DNA of 64,000 nucleotides from Paractinoplanes durhamensis (lineage in GTDB: Bacteria; Actinomycetota; Actinomycetes; Mycobacteriales; Micromonosporaceae): the NCBI RefSeq assembly GCF_016862175.1, contig NZ_BOML01000006.1:186001-250000 (forward strand). The letters are read 5' to 3'. This document shows, in pieces, positions 1-8,595 of the stretch (positions are counted from its first letter, which is position 1; every line of letters begins with the position of its first letter). The translations under genes and the position numbers were made by a program. Under the pieces are notes generated by a model, which made no database searches, was not told the origin of the DNA, and was given only the letters and a program-made list of their open reading frames with translations.

Positions 1-309
1 GTCGCCCTGATGCTCGTCTACGCGGGGCTGCCGCTGCAGGTCAGCGACGGCCGGGCGACCGTGCCGCTGAAGGTGCCCGGGCATCCCACGCTGCGCGAGA
101 TGGGTGCTCGTTATGCCGAGCGCAGCGGGCGCGACGTGAGCGACCTGCACTGGTACGTGGCGTTCGCCGCATTCAAGCTCGCCGTGATTCTCGAGGGCGT
201 GCACTACCGATACGTTCAGGGGCAGACGGTCGGTGACGGGTTCGATTCGATCGGCAACCTGGTGGGCCCGCTGGTGATGCGCGGCCACGAGGCGCTGGAG
301 GGGAACTGA
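1..309 (+). CDS. Phosphotransferase (APH/ACAD10-kinase-like), C-terminal part
   Basis: The reading frame is open from base 1, so the start lies outside the window and only about 102 residues are visible. This tail ([20 protein letters not shown], then a short acidic end) looks like the C-terminus of aminoglycoside-phosphotransferase-fold kinases found beside acyl-CoA dehydrogenases. The catalytic part (HxD, DFG-like) is not visible. Its stop overlaps the ATG of the next dehydrogenase by one base (TGATG), so the two are translationally coupled. In the LvaA/LvaC system such a kinase phosphorylates 4-hydroxyacyl-CoA for its partner dehydrogenase. The same role here is inferred from pairing only. 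Confidence 0.75.
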   Translation, partial: VALMLVYAGLPLQVSDGRATVPLKVPGHPTLREMGARYAERSGRDVSDLHWYVAFAAFKLAVILEGVHYRYVQGQTVGDGFDSIGNLVGPLVMRGHEALEGN

Positions 310-1511
310 TGGACTTCGACTTCGACGCCAAGACCGAGGACTACCGCAAGCGGCTGCTCGCCTTCATGGACGAGCACGTCTACCCGGCCGAGCCGTCGCT
401 CGCCGAGCACGACGGCTGGTCGCCGCCGTCGGTCCTGCCGAGTCTGCAGGTGGCGGCGCGCGCCGCCGGCCTGTGGAACCTCTTCCTCCCCGGCGCGGAC
501 GGCGCCGGCCTGACCAACCTTCAGTACGCTCCGCTCGCCGAGATCACCGGCCGCAGCCCGCAGCTGGCCCCGGCCGCCCTGAACTGCGCCGCCCCCGACA
601 CCGGGAACATGGAGGTGCTGAGCCAGTTCGGCACCGCCGCGCAGAAGGACCGGTGGCTGCGACCGCTGCTGGACGGCGAGATCCGCTCGGCGTTCGCGAT
701 GACCGAGCCGGGGGTCGCCTCCTCCGACGCCACCAACATCGGCACCCGGATCACCCGCGACGGCGACGAGTACGTCATCAACGGCCACAAGTTCTACATC
801 TCCGGCGCGATGAACCCGAACTGCAAGATCTTCATCGTGATGGGCAAGACCGATCCGTCCGCCGCCCGCCACGTGCAGCAGAGCATGATCCTGGTCGCGC
901 GGGACACGCCCGGCGTGCGGGTCGAGCGCGGCATGCGGGTTTTCGGTTACACCGATGGGGATCACGGCGGGCACGCCGAGGTCTACTTCGACGACGTACG
1001 CGTACCCGCCGCGAACTTGATCGGTGAAGAGGGCAGCGGTTTCGCCATCTCGCAGGCCCGGCTCGGCCCCGGTCGCATCCACCACTGCATGCGCCTGATC
1101 GGCATGGCCGAGCGGGCCCTGGAGCTGATGTGCACCCGGGCGCTGGCCCGCACGGCGTTCGGCAAGCCGCTGGCCGAGCAGGGTGTGGTGCAGGACTGGA
1201 TCGCCGAATCCCGGGTACGCATCGAACAGGCCCGTCTGCTCGTGCTCAAGGCCGCCTGGCTGATGGACACGGTCGGCAACAGGGGTGCGCACACCGAGAT
1301 CCAGTCCATCAAGATTATTGTTCCCTCGATGACCGAGTGGGTCGTCGACAAGGCGATCCAGGCTCACGGCGCCGCCGGCGTCGGCCAGGACACCCCGCTG
1401 GCCGCGCTGTGGGCGGGGGCCCGCACCCTGCGCCTCGCCGACGGCCCGGACGAGGTGCACAAACGCTCCCTGGCCCGACGGGAGTTGAACCGTTACCGGA
1501 GCGCACAGTGA
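309..1511 (+). CDS. Acyl-CoA dehydrogenase, ACAD10/11-like
   Basis: Flavin-dependent acyl-CoA dehydrogenase of 400 residues, a normal family length. The middle domain carries [16 protein letters not shown], and the C-terminal helical domain ends in [19 protein letters not shown]. The ADGPDEVH ending, instead of the YEGTxxMQ of ordinary fatty-acyl-CoA dehydrogenases, is typical of the ACAD10/ACAD11 branch. It directly follows a kinase-like gene (one-base overlap), an arrangement fused in human ACAD10/11 and split in bacterial LvaA/LvaC. The likely substrate is therefore a 4-hydroxy(phospho)acyl-CoA. Family membership is clear; the substrate is inferred. Its stop overlaps the next gene by GTGA. 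Confidence 0.88.
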   Translation: MDFDFDAKTEDYRKRLLAFMDEHVYPAEPSLAEHDGWSPPSVLPSLQVAARAAGLWNLFLPGADGAGLTNLQYAPLAEITGRSPQLAPAALNCAAPDTGNMEVLSQFGTAAQKDRWLRPLLDGEIRSAFAMTEPGVASSDATNIGTRITRDGDEYVINGHKFYISGAMNPNCKIFIVMGKTDPSAARHVQQSMILVARDTPGVRVERGMRVFGYTDGDHGGHAEVYFDDVRVPAANLIGEEGSGFAISQARLGPGRIHHCMRLIGMAERALELMCTRALARTAFGKPLAEQGVVQDWIAESRVRIEQARLLVLKAAWLMDTVGNRGAHTEIQSIKIIVPSMTEWVVDKAIQAHGAAGVGQDTPLAALWAGARTLRLADGPDEVHKRSLARRELNRYRSAQ

Positions 1512-2101
1512 CCCAATCCGCCACCCCACCGCAGCGCGTCGACGGCCGCACGGCGCGCTCCGAACGCACCCGTAACGCGATCGTCGACGCCCACCTGCAA
1601 CTCATTCGGGAGGGCGATCTGCGGCCGACCGCGGACCGGATCGCCAAGCAGGCCGGAGTCTCGCTGCGGGCACTGTGGAGCCACTTCGCCGACATGGAGG
1701 CGCTGTTCGCCGAGAGCGGGCAGCGCGTCCTGGAATGGCGGGACGCGGCCTACCGCCCGATCTCGGCGAAGCTGCCGCTGCCCGAGCGGATCGACGCGTT
1801 CTGCAAGCAGCGGGCCCGCCTGCTGGAGCAGATCACCCCGAACGCGAAGGCGTCGGCGGTGAAGGAGCCGTTCTCGGAGGCGTTGCAGAAATACCGCAAG
1901 CTGCACATGGTTCGGGTGCGCGAGGAGTTGGCGACGCTCTTCGCCGCCGAGATCGGCGGCGACGAGGAGAAGCTGAACGCGCTGACCGCGGTGAGCATGT
2001 GGGCGACCTGGTCGGCCTGGCGCGAGGTGATGGGCCTGACGGTGAACGCTTCGCGGGCCGCCATGGCCCGCACGATCACGTCGCTGCTGGCGGCAGACTA
2101 A
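1508..2101 (+). CDS. TetR family transcriptional regulator
   Basis: 197 residues from a GTG that overlaps the preceding stop by four bases (GTGA). A longer upstream frame exists but would overlap the whole dehydrogenase 3' end. The N-terminal helix-turn-helix runs over about residues 20-65 ([14 protein letters not shown], then [20 protein letters not shown]), followed by a helical ligand-binding domain. Co-transcription with the phosphotransferase and dehydrogenase suggests it controls this operon, sensing perhaps an acyl-CoA; that is inference. It converges with the next gene, and the two stop codons overlap at 2098-2101. Confidence 0.88.
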   Translation: MTQSATPPQRVDGRTARSERTRNAIVDAHLQLIREGDLRPTADRIAKQAGVSLRALWSHFADMEALFAESGQRVLEWRDAAYRPISAKLPLPERIDAFCKQRARLLEQITPNAKASAVKEPFSEALQKYRKLHMVRVREELATLFAAEIGGDEEKLNALTAVSMWATWSAWREVMGLTVNASRAAMARTITSLLAAD

Positions 2102-2640
2102 GGCCGAGCAGCGGCGTTTCGGAGCCGGATGCCGCTGAAGCCGACCGTGCTGGTGATGACCTCGTCCCAGAAGGGCCACAGGTTGTCGAGCAGGCGGAGC
2201 TGGATGCCGGCGGCGGCGTGGCAGTCGACCAGGTCGCCGACCGGCTCGGGCGGACCGAGCGGCACCACCGGCTCGGTGGCGACGTGCGCGTGCGGGTCGG
2301 CGCCGGGCGAGGCGATCTCCGCGAACGCCGCGGCCGGCAGCCGGTACGCGTACAGCGTGGTGGTTCGCATCGCGTCCAGCCAGGCGTACTCGATCGCGTG
2401 CACCCGGGTGCCGCTGCCGGCCCCGATGATGCGCTCGCGATCGAGGTCGGTGGTGCCCGCGCGTACCCACGCCATGGCGCGCGGGCAGTCCCGCGGGAAC
2501 CAGTAGCTGGGTGCGCTGCGGGCGTCCACCGCCCACACGTACGGCGTGGTCTCGACCGCGGTGGCCGCCACGTGCGGCACGAAGCGCTCGATGGCCGGGT
2601 CCTCGGAGAAGTGCAGCACCTCGCCCGGCGCCGGTCGCAT
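2098..2640 (-). CDS. DUF6886 family protein
   Basis: 180 residues. The N-terminus MRPAPGEVLHFSEDPAIE and inner segments such as YVWAVDARSAPSYWFPRDCP resemble the DUF6886 family, whose function is unknown. There are no membrane segments or signal peptide. The ATG overlaps the alcohol dehydrogenase stop by one base (TGATG), so it is the last gene of the aldehyde dehydrogenase/alcohol dehydrogenase operon and probably translationally coupled. This family is found in varied contexts, so the operon position may not reveal function. Confidence 0.7.
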   Translation of the reverse strand: MRPAPGEVLHFSEDPAIERFVPHVAATAVETTPYVWAVDARSAPSYWFPRDCPRAMAWVRAGTTDLDRERIIGAGSGTRVHAIEYAWLDAMRTTTLYAYRLPAAAFAEIASPGADPHAHVATEPVVPLGPPEPVGDLVDCHAAAGIQLRLLDNLWPFWDEVITSTVGFSGIRLRNAAARP

Positions 2641-3728
2641 CAGAGCAGCACCACCGACCGGGCTCCCTCCCCGCGGGACATCCGGTCGAAGGCCTCGGGG
2701 ACGTCCGGCAGGCCGATCCGGTCGGAGATCAGGTGGTCGATCGCGAGGGTGCCGCCCAGGACGTCGGCGGCCAGGCGCGGGATCTCGGTGTCGAAGTCGG
2801 CGGCGCCGTAGACCGAGGAGCGCAGGGTCCGCGACGACGAGAAGATGTCCAGGGCGGACAGTTGCACCAGGTCGTCGTTGCTGCCCATGCCGACCACGGT
2901 GACCTTGCCGCCGCGGCGGGTGGCCCGCCAGGCCGCGCGGATCGTGGCCGACCGGCCGACGCACTCGATGGCGTGGTCGGCGCCCCGGCCGGCGGTGCGG
3001 ACCCGGATCTCCTTGGACAGCGCGTCCGACGAGACCACGAAATCCGTTGCCCCGGCCGCTTCCGCTAAGCCTTTCTTGGCCTCGGAGACGTCCACGGCGA
3101 TCACGTCGGAGGCGCCGGCGGCGCGGGCCGCGGCGACCACCGAGAGGCCGACGCCGCCCAGGCCGATCACCACGACCGACTCGCCCGCGGCCACCCGGGC
3201 GGTGTTGCGCACCGCGCCGGTGCCGGTCAGGACGCCGCAGCCGAGCAGGGCGGCCTGCTCGAACGGCAGCTCGGCCGGCACCCCGATGACCGCGTTGGCC
3301 GGGGCGACCACCTCGTCGGCGAACGCGCCCAGGCCCAGCGAGACGTGCACCGGGGCGCCGTCGAGGGTGACGCCGTTCTCCAGGGCGGCCACCCCGGACG
3401 ACGTGGAGCACAGCCACGGCTCGCCGTGCGCGCAGAACCAGCACTCGCGGCACGGCGGCTGCCAGTTGAGGACCGCGTGGTCGCCGACCGCGACCCGGGT
3501 GACGTGCTCGCCGACCTCGACCACCTCGCCGGCCGCCTCGTGGCCGAGGACCAGCGGATAGGGCGCGCGGATCGTGCCGTTCACCATGGACAGGTCGGAG
3601 TGGCAGACGCCGGCCGCCTTGATCCGCACCCGCACCTGGCCGGGACCGATCTCCGGCAGGCGCAGCTCCGCGACCGCGGGCCGTTCCCCGGCCGAGCGGA
3701 CCACCACCCCGTTGAAGTAAGCGCTCAT
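2640..3728 (-). CDS. Zinc-dependent alcohol dehydrogenase (MDR superfamily)
   Basis: 362 residues. It has the medium-chain dehydrogenase layout: a GroES-like N-terminal domain with catalytic zinc ligands in AAGVCHSD and GHEAAGEVVEVG, a four-cysteine structural zinc lobe (CRECWFCAHGEPWLC), then a Rossmann domain with GLGGVGLSVV. It should oxidise a primary alcohol to an aldehyde with NAD or a bound cofactor. The ATG overlaps the aldehyde dehydrogenase stop (ATGA), implying alcohol to aldehyde to acid in one operon. The acid could then enter the divergent ligase/dehydrogenase pathway. The alcohol itself is unknown. Confidence 0.9.
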   Translation of the reverse strand: MSAYFNGVVVRSAGERPAVAELRLPEIGPGQVRVRIKAAGVCHSDLSMVNGTIRAPYPLVLGHEAAGEVVEVGEHVTRVAVGDHAVLNWQPPCRECWFCAHGEPWLCSTSSGVAALENGVTLDGAPVHVSLGLGAFADEVVAPANAVIGVPAELPFEQAALLGCGVLTGTGAVRNTARVAAGESVVVIGLGGVGLSVVAAARAAGASDVIAVDVSEAKKGLAEAAGATDFVVSSDALSKEIRVRTAGRGADHAIECVGRSATIRAAWRATRRGGKVTVVGMGSNDDLVQLSALDIFSSSRTLRSSVYGAADFDTEIPRLAADVLGGTLAIDHLISDRIGLPDVPEAFDRMSRGEGARSVVLL

Positions 3729-5134
3729 CGTTGAATCGCCTTCGTTTGCTGGAACTCGGCCAGACCGTACTCGCCCAACTCGCGCCCGACGCCCGACTGC
3801 TTGTAGCCACCGAACGGCGCGAACGGGTTGAAGGCACCGCCGTTGACGTCGACCGCACCGGTCCGCAGCCGACGGGCCACGGCCAGCGCGCGGTCGGGCG
3901 AGCCCCAGACCCCGCCGGCCAGGCCGTACCGGGAGTTGTTGGCGATTTCGACGGCTTCGTCGTCGGAGTCGAACGGGATGATCGACAGCACCGGGCCGAA
4001 GATCTCCTCCTGGGCCAGCTCGGAGGACGGATCCACGTCGGCGAAGACGGTGGGGGCCACGAAATGCCCCTTGGCCGGAAGCGGCGCATCCAGGCCACCG
4101 GCGACCAGGCGCGCGGTGGCCCGCTCGATGAAGCCGCGTATGCGATCGCGCTGCGCGCCCGAGACCAGCGGCCCGAGCCGAGTCGCCTCGTCGAAGGGGT
4201 CCCCCACGGTGTAACCGGCGGCGGTCTTCGCGGCGAGCGCGACCGCCTCGTCGTAGTGCGACCGGTGCACCAGCATCCGGGTCCAGGCCGTGCAGGTCTG
4301 GCCGGAGTTCAGGAACGCGTTGCCGACCCCGACCTTCACCGCCTTGACCACGTCGGCGTCCTCCAGGATCACGTTGGCCGACTTGCCGCCCAGCTCCAGC
4401 GCGACCCGCGCGATCCGGTCGGCGGCGGCGTGCGTGATGGCCCGGCCGGTCGCCGTCGATCCGGTGAACGACACCATGTCGACGCCGGGATGACCGGCGA
4501 TGGCCGCGCCCACCTCCGCGCCGGTGCCGGTGACCAGGTTGAGCACGCCGGCCGGCACCCCCGCCTCGTCGGCCGCGTCGAACAGCAGGTAGGCCACGAG
4601 CGGCGTCAGCTCGCTGGGCTTGAGCACGACGGTGCAGCCGGCCGCCAGGGCCGCCGCCACCTTCGCCACCACCTGGTGCAGCGGGTAGTTCCACGGGGTG
4701 ATCGCGCCGACCACACCGACCGGCTCGTGGACGATCAGGGAGTTACCGATCGTCTCGTCCTCCACCGGGCGGGCGGCGAGGTCGGCGTACCCGCGGAGGA
4801 CCGTGAGCGGCAGTCCGGCCTGGACCGCTTTCGCGATCTTGAGGGGCGTGCCCAGCTCGAGCCCGACGGTCCTCGCGATGTCGCCGGCCCGGGCGGCGAG
4901 TGCCGTGTGCAGGCGGTCCAGAACCTCGCCGCGCTCGGCCCGGGAACGGCCGGCCCAGCCGTCGAAGGCGGCCTGCGCGGCGGTCACGGCCCGGTCGACG
5001 TCCTCGGCCGTACCGGCCGGCACCTGGGCGATGGTCTCCTCGGTGGCCGGGTTATCCACAGGGATGGTTTTCGAGGTGGACGGGGTCACCCACTCTCCGC
5101 CAAGGTAGAGGAGCGGTCGGTCGAGGGAGGTCAT
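3725..5134 (-). CDS. NAD(P)-dependent aldehyde dehydrogenase
   Basis: 469 residues, full length for the ALDH superfamily. Visible are the cofactor-fold motif TPWNYPLHQ, the catalytic-base motif LELGGKSAN, and the catalytic cysteine in FLNSGQTCTAWTR. The C-terminal oligomerisation part ends in GGYKQSGVGRELGEYG. It oxidises an aldehyde to a carboxylate, probably the product of the alcohol dehydrogenase encoded next. Its start overlaps the TetR stop by ATGA, and its own stop overlaps the alcohol dehydrogenase start by ATGA, so translation is coupled along the operon. The preferred aldehyde cannot be told from sequence. Confidence 0.92.
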   Translation of the reverse strand: MTSLDRPLLYLGGEWVTPSTSKTIPVDNPATEETIAQVPAGTAEDVDRAVTAAQAAFDGWAGRSRAERGEVLDRLHTALAARAGDIARTVGLELGTPLKIAKAVQAGLPLTVLRGYADLAARPVEDETIGNSLIVHEPVGVVGAITPWNYPLHQVVAKVAAALAAGCTVVLKPSELTPLVAYLLFDAADEAGVPAGVLNLVTGTGAEVGAAIAGHPGVDMVSFTGSTATGRAITHAAADRIARVALELGGKSANVILEDADVVKAVKVGVGNAFLNSGQTCTAWTRMLVHRSHYDEAVALAAKTAAGYTVGDPFDEATRLGPLVSGAQRDRIRGFIERATARLVAGGLDAPLPAKGHFVAPTVFADVDPSSELAQEEIFGPVLSIIPFDSDDEAVEIANNSRYGLAGGVWGSPDRALAVARRLRTGAVDVNGGAFNPFAPFGGYKQSGVGRELGEYGLAEFQQTKAIQR

Positions 5135-5757
5135 CGGCGGGTCCCTTCGAATTGAGCCAGCAGGCCGTTGATGAGCAGGTCGAGGCCGAGGTTGAAGGCG
5201 CCTTCGTCCACGGCTTGATGATGCGCCGCCAGACGCGGCGCGTTGTGCAGATGCGGGTAACGGTCGTAGAGGTCGGGGTCGATGTCGAAGCCCAGGGCGA
5301 AGGAGCCCAGGGCGGAGCCGGTCACCAGGTAACGCATGAGCGCGCCGATGTGGGTGGCGCGTGCGGGTGGCCAGCCGGCGTCGACCAGGGCACCGAAGAC
5401 CGCCTCGGCCATGGCGAGGCCGGCCGGGCGGCGGCCGGGGCCCTGCGCCAGGACAGGCACGATGTTGGGGTGTTCGGTCAGCACCCCGTGGTAATCCTGC
5501 GCCCAGCTCCGCAGCGCCTCGGGCCAGGGCTTCTCGCCGAAGACCGAGAGGTCGACCTGTTCGACGACGGCGTCGGCGACCGCATCGACGATGTCGGCCT
5601 TGGTCGGGAAGTGGTTGTAGAGCGACGGGCCCTGCACGCCCAGCTCGGCGGCGAGCCGGCGCACGCTCAGCGCCTCCAGCCCTTCGGCATCGACCAGCGT
5701 GCCGGCCGCCGCGACGATCCGCTCGCGGGTCAGCAACGCTTGTTTCGGTCGCGCCAT
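5131..5757 (-). CDS. TetR family regulator (TetR_C-like)
   Basis: 208 residues. An N-terminal helix-turn-helix (about residues 10-55, RRLAAELGVQGPSLYNHFPT) is followed by a long all-helical ligand domain like that of TetR itself. A GGGAAGG ribosome site precedes the ATG. It is the first gene of the TetR/aldehyde dehydrogenase/alcohol dehydrogenase/DUF6886 operon and faces the acyl-CoA dehydrogenase across 44 bp that contain an 11-bp palindrome. It probably represses both directions and is induced by a pathway intermediate; this is inference from layout. Confidence 0.9.
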   Translation of the reverse strand: MARPKQALLTRERIVAAAGTLVDAEGLEALSVRRLAAELGVQGPSLYNHFPTKADIVDAVADAVVEQVDLSVFGEKPWPEALRSWAQDYHGVLTEHPNIVPVLAQGPGRRPAGLAMAEAVFGALVDAGWPPARATHIGALMRYLVTGSALGSFALGFDIDPDLYDRYPHLHNAPRLAAHHQAVDEGAFNLGLDLLINGLLAQFEGTRR

Positions 5758-5773
5758 CGCAGCACCTTCCCAA

Positions 5774-5795
5774 GTAAAACTTACGCCGCTAGTTT
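5774..5795 (+). promoter_or_regulatory. Candidate TetR operator with leaderless promoter of the 5802 gene
   Basis: GTAAAACTTAC (5774-5784) is an odd-length perfect palindrome (GTAA-AAC-TTAC) in an otherwise AT-rich 44-bp divergent gap. It is followed by the -10-like hexamer TAGTTT (5790-5795), and the ATG of the acyl-CoA dehydrogenase lies exactly 6 nt further on with no ribosome site. This fits a leaderless transcript with an operator just upstream of the -10 element. A clear -35 is not seen. Confidence 0.5.
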
Positions 5796-5801
5796 AATCA
5801 T

Positions 5802-6974
5802 ATGGACTTCTCGCTCACCGACGAGGAACGCGCGATTCGCGATACGGCCCGTCAGTTCATCACCAAAGAGGTCATGCCGCTGGAGCAGGAGGCGCTGCTC
5901 CGCGAGCGCCGCCACCAGCCCGGACTGGAGCTCAGCGAGTTGCGCGAGCTTCAACAGAAGGCGAAGAAGTTCGGCTTCTGGGGTCTGTCGACCCCGGAGG
6001 AGTACGGCGGGATGAACCTGCCGGCCGTCCTCCAGTCACTGATCTGGACCGAGCTGGGCCGCACCTTCGTGCAGTTCAAGTTCGGTGGCGAGGCCGACAA
6101 CATCCTCTACTACGCCAATGAGGACCAGAAGCGCGAATTTCTGCTGCCCACCATCGAAGGCGACCGGATCTCGTGCTTCGCGATCACCGAGCCGGGCGCC
6201 GGGTCGGACGCCGCCAACATCAAGCTGCGGGCGGTCCGCGACGGTGACGACTGGGTGCTCAACGGCGAGAAGACGTTCATCACCAACGGCAACGACGCGG
6301 ATTTCACCATCGTCGTCGCGGTCACCGACCCGTCGAAGAGGGCCAGCCAGGGCGGCGCCACCGCGTTCCTGGTCGACAAGTCGATGGGCTGGCGTTCCGA
6401 ATTCATCCAGACCATGGGCGAGGGCGGGCCGGCGTCGCTGATCTTCGAGGACGTCCGGGTGCCGCACCGCAACATCCTCGGCGAGATCGGCCAGGGCTTC
6501 GAGCTGGGCATGAAGTGGATCGGCAAGGGTCGCTACCTGATCCCGTCCAACGCGCTCGGCATCGCGGAGCGGGCGCTGGGGATGGCGCTCGAATACGCGA
6601 ACACCCGCGAGACGTTCGGCGCGAAGATCGGGACGAATCAGGCGATCCAGTGGATGCTCGCGGATTCCGAGGTGGAGGTCGAGGCGGCCCGCTGGCTGAT
6701 TCTTCGTGCTGCCTGGACCGTTGACCAGGGCTGGGACCCGAGGCACGCTTCATCGATGGCCAAGCTGTACGGCGCGGGGATGGTCAATCGCGTCGTCGAC
6801 CGGGTCATGCAGATCCACGGCGGCATGGGTTACACCCGCGAACTCCCGATCGAGCGCTGGTACCGGCAGGTTCGCCTGATGCGGATCTACGAGGGCACCG
6901 ACGAGATGCAGCGGCTGATCATCTCCCGCGACCTGCTCCGCGGGTACACGAAGATCGGAGGGCACTTGGCATGA
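5802..6974 (+). CDS. Acyl-CoA dehydrogenase
   Basis: 390 residues, canonical length. The FAD/substrate motifs ITEPGAGSDAANIKL and GEKTFITNG are present. The C-terminus shows MQIHGGMGYTRELPIERWYR and RIYEGTDEMQR; the Glu of YEGT is the expected catalytic base, unlike the first dehydrogenase in this window. It should carry out the first dehydrogenation of an acyl-CoA made by the ligase two frames downstream. Its stop overlaps a 30-codon frame (ATGA) that in turn overlaps the ligase start, so the three form one operon. It appears leaderless. Confidence 0.92.
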   Translation: MDFSLTDEERAIRDTARQFITKEVMPLEQEALLRERRHQPGLELSELRELQQKAKKFGFWGLSTPEEYGGMNLPAVLQSLIWTELGRTFVQFKFGGEADNILYYANEDQKREFLLPTIEGDRISCFAITEPGAGSDAANIKLRAVRDGDDWVLNGEKTFITNGNDADFTIVVAVTDPSKRASQGGATAFLVDKSMGWRSEFIQTMGEGGPASLIFEDVRVPHRNILGEIGQGFELGMKWIGKGRYLIPSNALGIAERALGMALEYANTRETFGAKIGTNQAIQWMLADSEVEVEAARWLILRAAWTVDQGWDPRHASSMAKLYGAGMVNRVVDRVMQIHGGMGYTRELPIERWYRQVRLMRIYEGTDEMQRLIISRDLLRGYTKIGGHLA

Positions 6975-7063
6975 CCGACTGCACCGAGCGGCACCCTGCC
7001 GCACCGAGCGACGGCATCGCAGGCGAGGGCCAGAAGGGCATGCCGGAGGTGACTCAGCCATGA
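6971..7063 (+). CDS. Candidate 30-residue coupled small protein
   Basis: A 30-codon ATG frame exactly fills the gap between the dehydrogenase and the ligase. Its ATG overlaps the upstream stop (ATGA at 6971-6974) and its TGA overlaps the ligase ATG (ATGA at 7060-7063). The product is hydrophilic with one Cys (MTDCTERHPAAPSDG...). It contains the 10-bp direct repeat GCACCGAGCG at 6981 and 7001. It may be a real small protein or only a re-initiation bridge carrying ribosomes to the ligase start. No family is recognised. Confidence 0.35.
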   Translation: MTDCTERHPAAPSDGIAGEGQKGMPEVTQP

Positions 7064-8595
7064 CACAGTTGTCTTTGGCCACCGTCCTGGCCGAGGCGGC
7101 CCGGAAACATCCCTCAACATTGGCTGTGATCGACAGCGCGACCGGTGAACGCATCACTTATCGCGATTTATGGGACCAAACTCTTGCGTACGCCGCAGGT
7201 CTCAAAGCCCTTGGTGTTGGTCCCGGTGACACGGTTGCCATCCAGATCCCCAACCTGGCCGACTTCCCCCGGATCTACTTCGCGGTGCTCGCGGCCGGTG
7301 CCACGATCGTCCCGATGCATCTGCTGCTCACCCCCGACGAAAATGCCTACGTTCTCAGCGACAGCGGCGCCTCCCTGTTGGTCGCGCACTCGTCGCAACT
7401 CGCCAACGCCACCGCGGCCGCCGAAAAAACCGGCATCAAGGTCGTATCGGTGGGGCCGGCCGTGCCGGGTGTCGAGCGCTTGGAGGATGCGGCCGCGACA
7501 GTGCCGCCGCTGAAGACCTACGCCAGTCGCGAAGCCGAGGACGTAGCGGTCGTCTTCTACACGAGCGGCACCACCGGGAAGCCCAAGGGCGCCCTGCTCA
7601 CCCACCTCAACCTGGTGATGAACACCATGGTGAACGTCTTCGACATCCACGACCTCAGGCAGGGCGACGTGGTGATGGGCTGCCTGCCGCTGTTCCACAC
7701 GTTCGGGCAGACCGTCGGGATGAACGGGACGTTCCGGCTCGGCGGCACGCTCGTGCTGCAGGCCCGCTTCTCCGGCGAGGCCGCGATCGACCTGATGGTC
7801 AAGGAGAACGTGACCATCTTCCACGGCGTACCGACCATGTACATCGGACTCCTGGAGGCCGCGCCCAAGGCCGATCGCCTGCCGGCCCTGCGGCTCTGCG
7901 TCTCGGGCGGCGCGTCGCTGCCGGTCGCCGTACTCGAAAAGTTCGATGAGGTTTTCCAGGCAAAGATCTTCGAGGGGTACGGCCTGTCCGAGACCTCGCC
8001 GACCGCGACCACCAACCAGCCCGCGTTCGGCACCAAGGCCGGCACCGTCGGCCACCCGATCTGGGGTGTCGAGGTGGAGATCGCCCGGCCGGAGATCGAC
8101 GAGCGGATCGAGCTGATGGCGGACGGCGAGCTCGGCGAGATCGTGATCCGCGGGCACAACGTCTTCGCCGGCTACCTCAACAACGACGAGGCCACCGCGC
8201 AGGCCGTGGTGGACGGCTGGTTCCGCACCGGCGACCTCGGCACCAAGGACGCGGACGGGTTCATCACGATCGTCGACCGCAAGAAGGACCTGGTGATCCG
8301 GGGCGGCTTCAACGTCTACCCGCGCGAGGTCGAGGAGGCGCTGGCCCGGCACCCGGCCGTGGTGCAGGTCGCGGTGATCGGCGTGCCCGACTCGACGCAC
8401 GGCGAGGAGATCTGCGCGGTGGTGGTGGCCGACCCGGGCGGTATCACGGCCGACGAGCTCATCGAATGGTCGAAGGAGAAGCTCGGCCGGCACAAATACC
8501 CCCGCAAGATCCGCTTCGCCGAGGCGCTCCCGCTCGGCCCGAGCATGAAGGTGCTCAAGCGGGAGCTGCGCAAGACCTACTCAGACGGCGAGTAG
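7060..8595 (+). CDS. Long-chain acyl-CoA synthetase (AMP-forming, ANL superfamily)
   Basis: 511 residues, full ANL-superfamily ligase. The phosphate loop YTSGTTGKPKGALLTH lies at about 167-182. Also visible are the acceptor motif EGYGLSETSP, the hinge region FRTGDLGTKDADGF and DRKKDLVIRGGFNVYP. The C-terminal catalytic lysine is expected in PSMKVLKREL. It activates a carboxylic acid to an acyl-adenylate and then the CoA thioester, feeding the dehydrogenase of the same operon. Chain length or aromatic preference cannot be read directly. The 3' end overlaps the convergent NUDIX gene by 15 bp. Confidence 0.92.
   Translation: MTQLSLATVLAEAARKHPSTLAVIDSATGERITYRDLWDQTLAYAAGLKALGVGPGDTVAIQIPNLADFPRIYFAVLAAGATIVPMHLLLTPDENAYVLSDSGASLLVAHSSQLANATAAAEKTGIKVVSVGPAVPGVERLEDAAATVPPLKTYASREAEDVAVVFYTSGTTGKPKGALLTHLNLVMNTMVNVFDIHDLRQGDVVMGCLPLFHTFGQTVGMNGTFRLGGTLVLQARFSGEAAIDLMVKENVTIFHGVPTMYIGLLEAAPKADRLPALRLCVSGGASLPVAVLEKFDEVFQAKIFEGYGLSETSPTATTNQPAFGTKAGTVGHPIWGVEVEIARPEIDERIELMADGELGEIVIRGHNVFAGYLNNDEATAQAVVDGWFRTGDLGTKDADGFITIVDRKKDLVIRGGFNVYPREVEEALARHPAVVQVAVIGVPDSTHGEEICAVVVADPGGITADELIEWSKEKLGRHKYPRKIRFAEALPLGPSMKVLKRELRKTYSDGE

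Noticed and set aside
216..1529. Long open frame antisense to the first acyl-CoA dehydrogenase
   Set aside because: Composition is typical of a GC-rich shadow frame (Arg/Gly/Ala/His, no motif). The opposite strand encodes a clear enzyme.
5052..5060. TTATCCACA words at 5052, 27949 and 47922 (reverse) as a replication origin
   Set aside because: They are single, widely spaced DnaA-box-like words, one inside a gene, with no cluster or AT-rich unwinding region.
7168..8493. 441-codon frame antisense to the acyl-CoA ligase
   Set aside because: No recognisable domain, and low-complexity Val/Gly/Asp/Arg content caused by the codon bias of the real gene.
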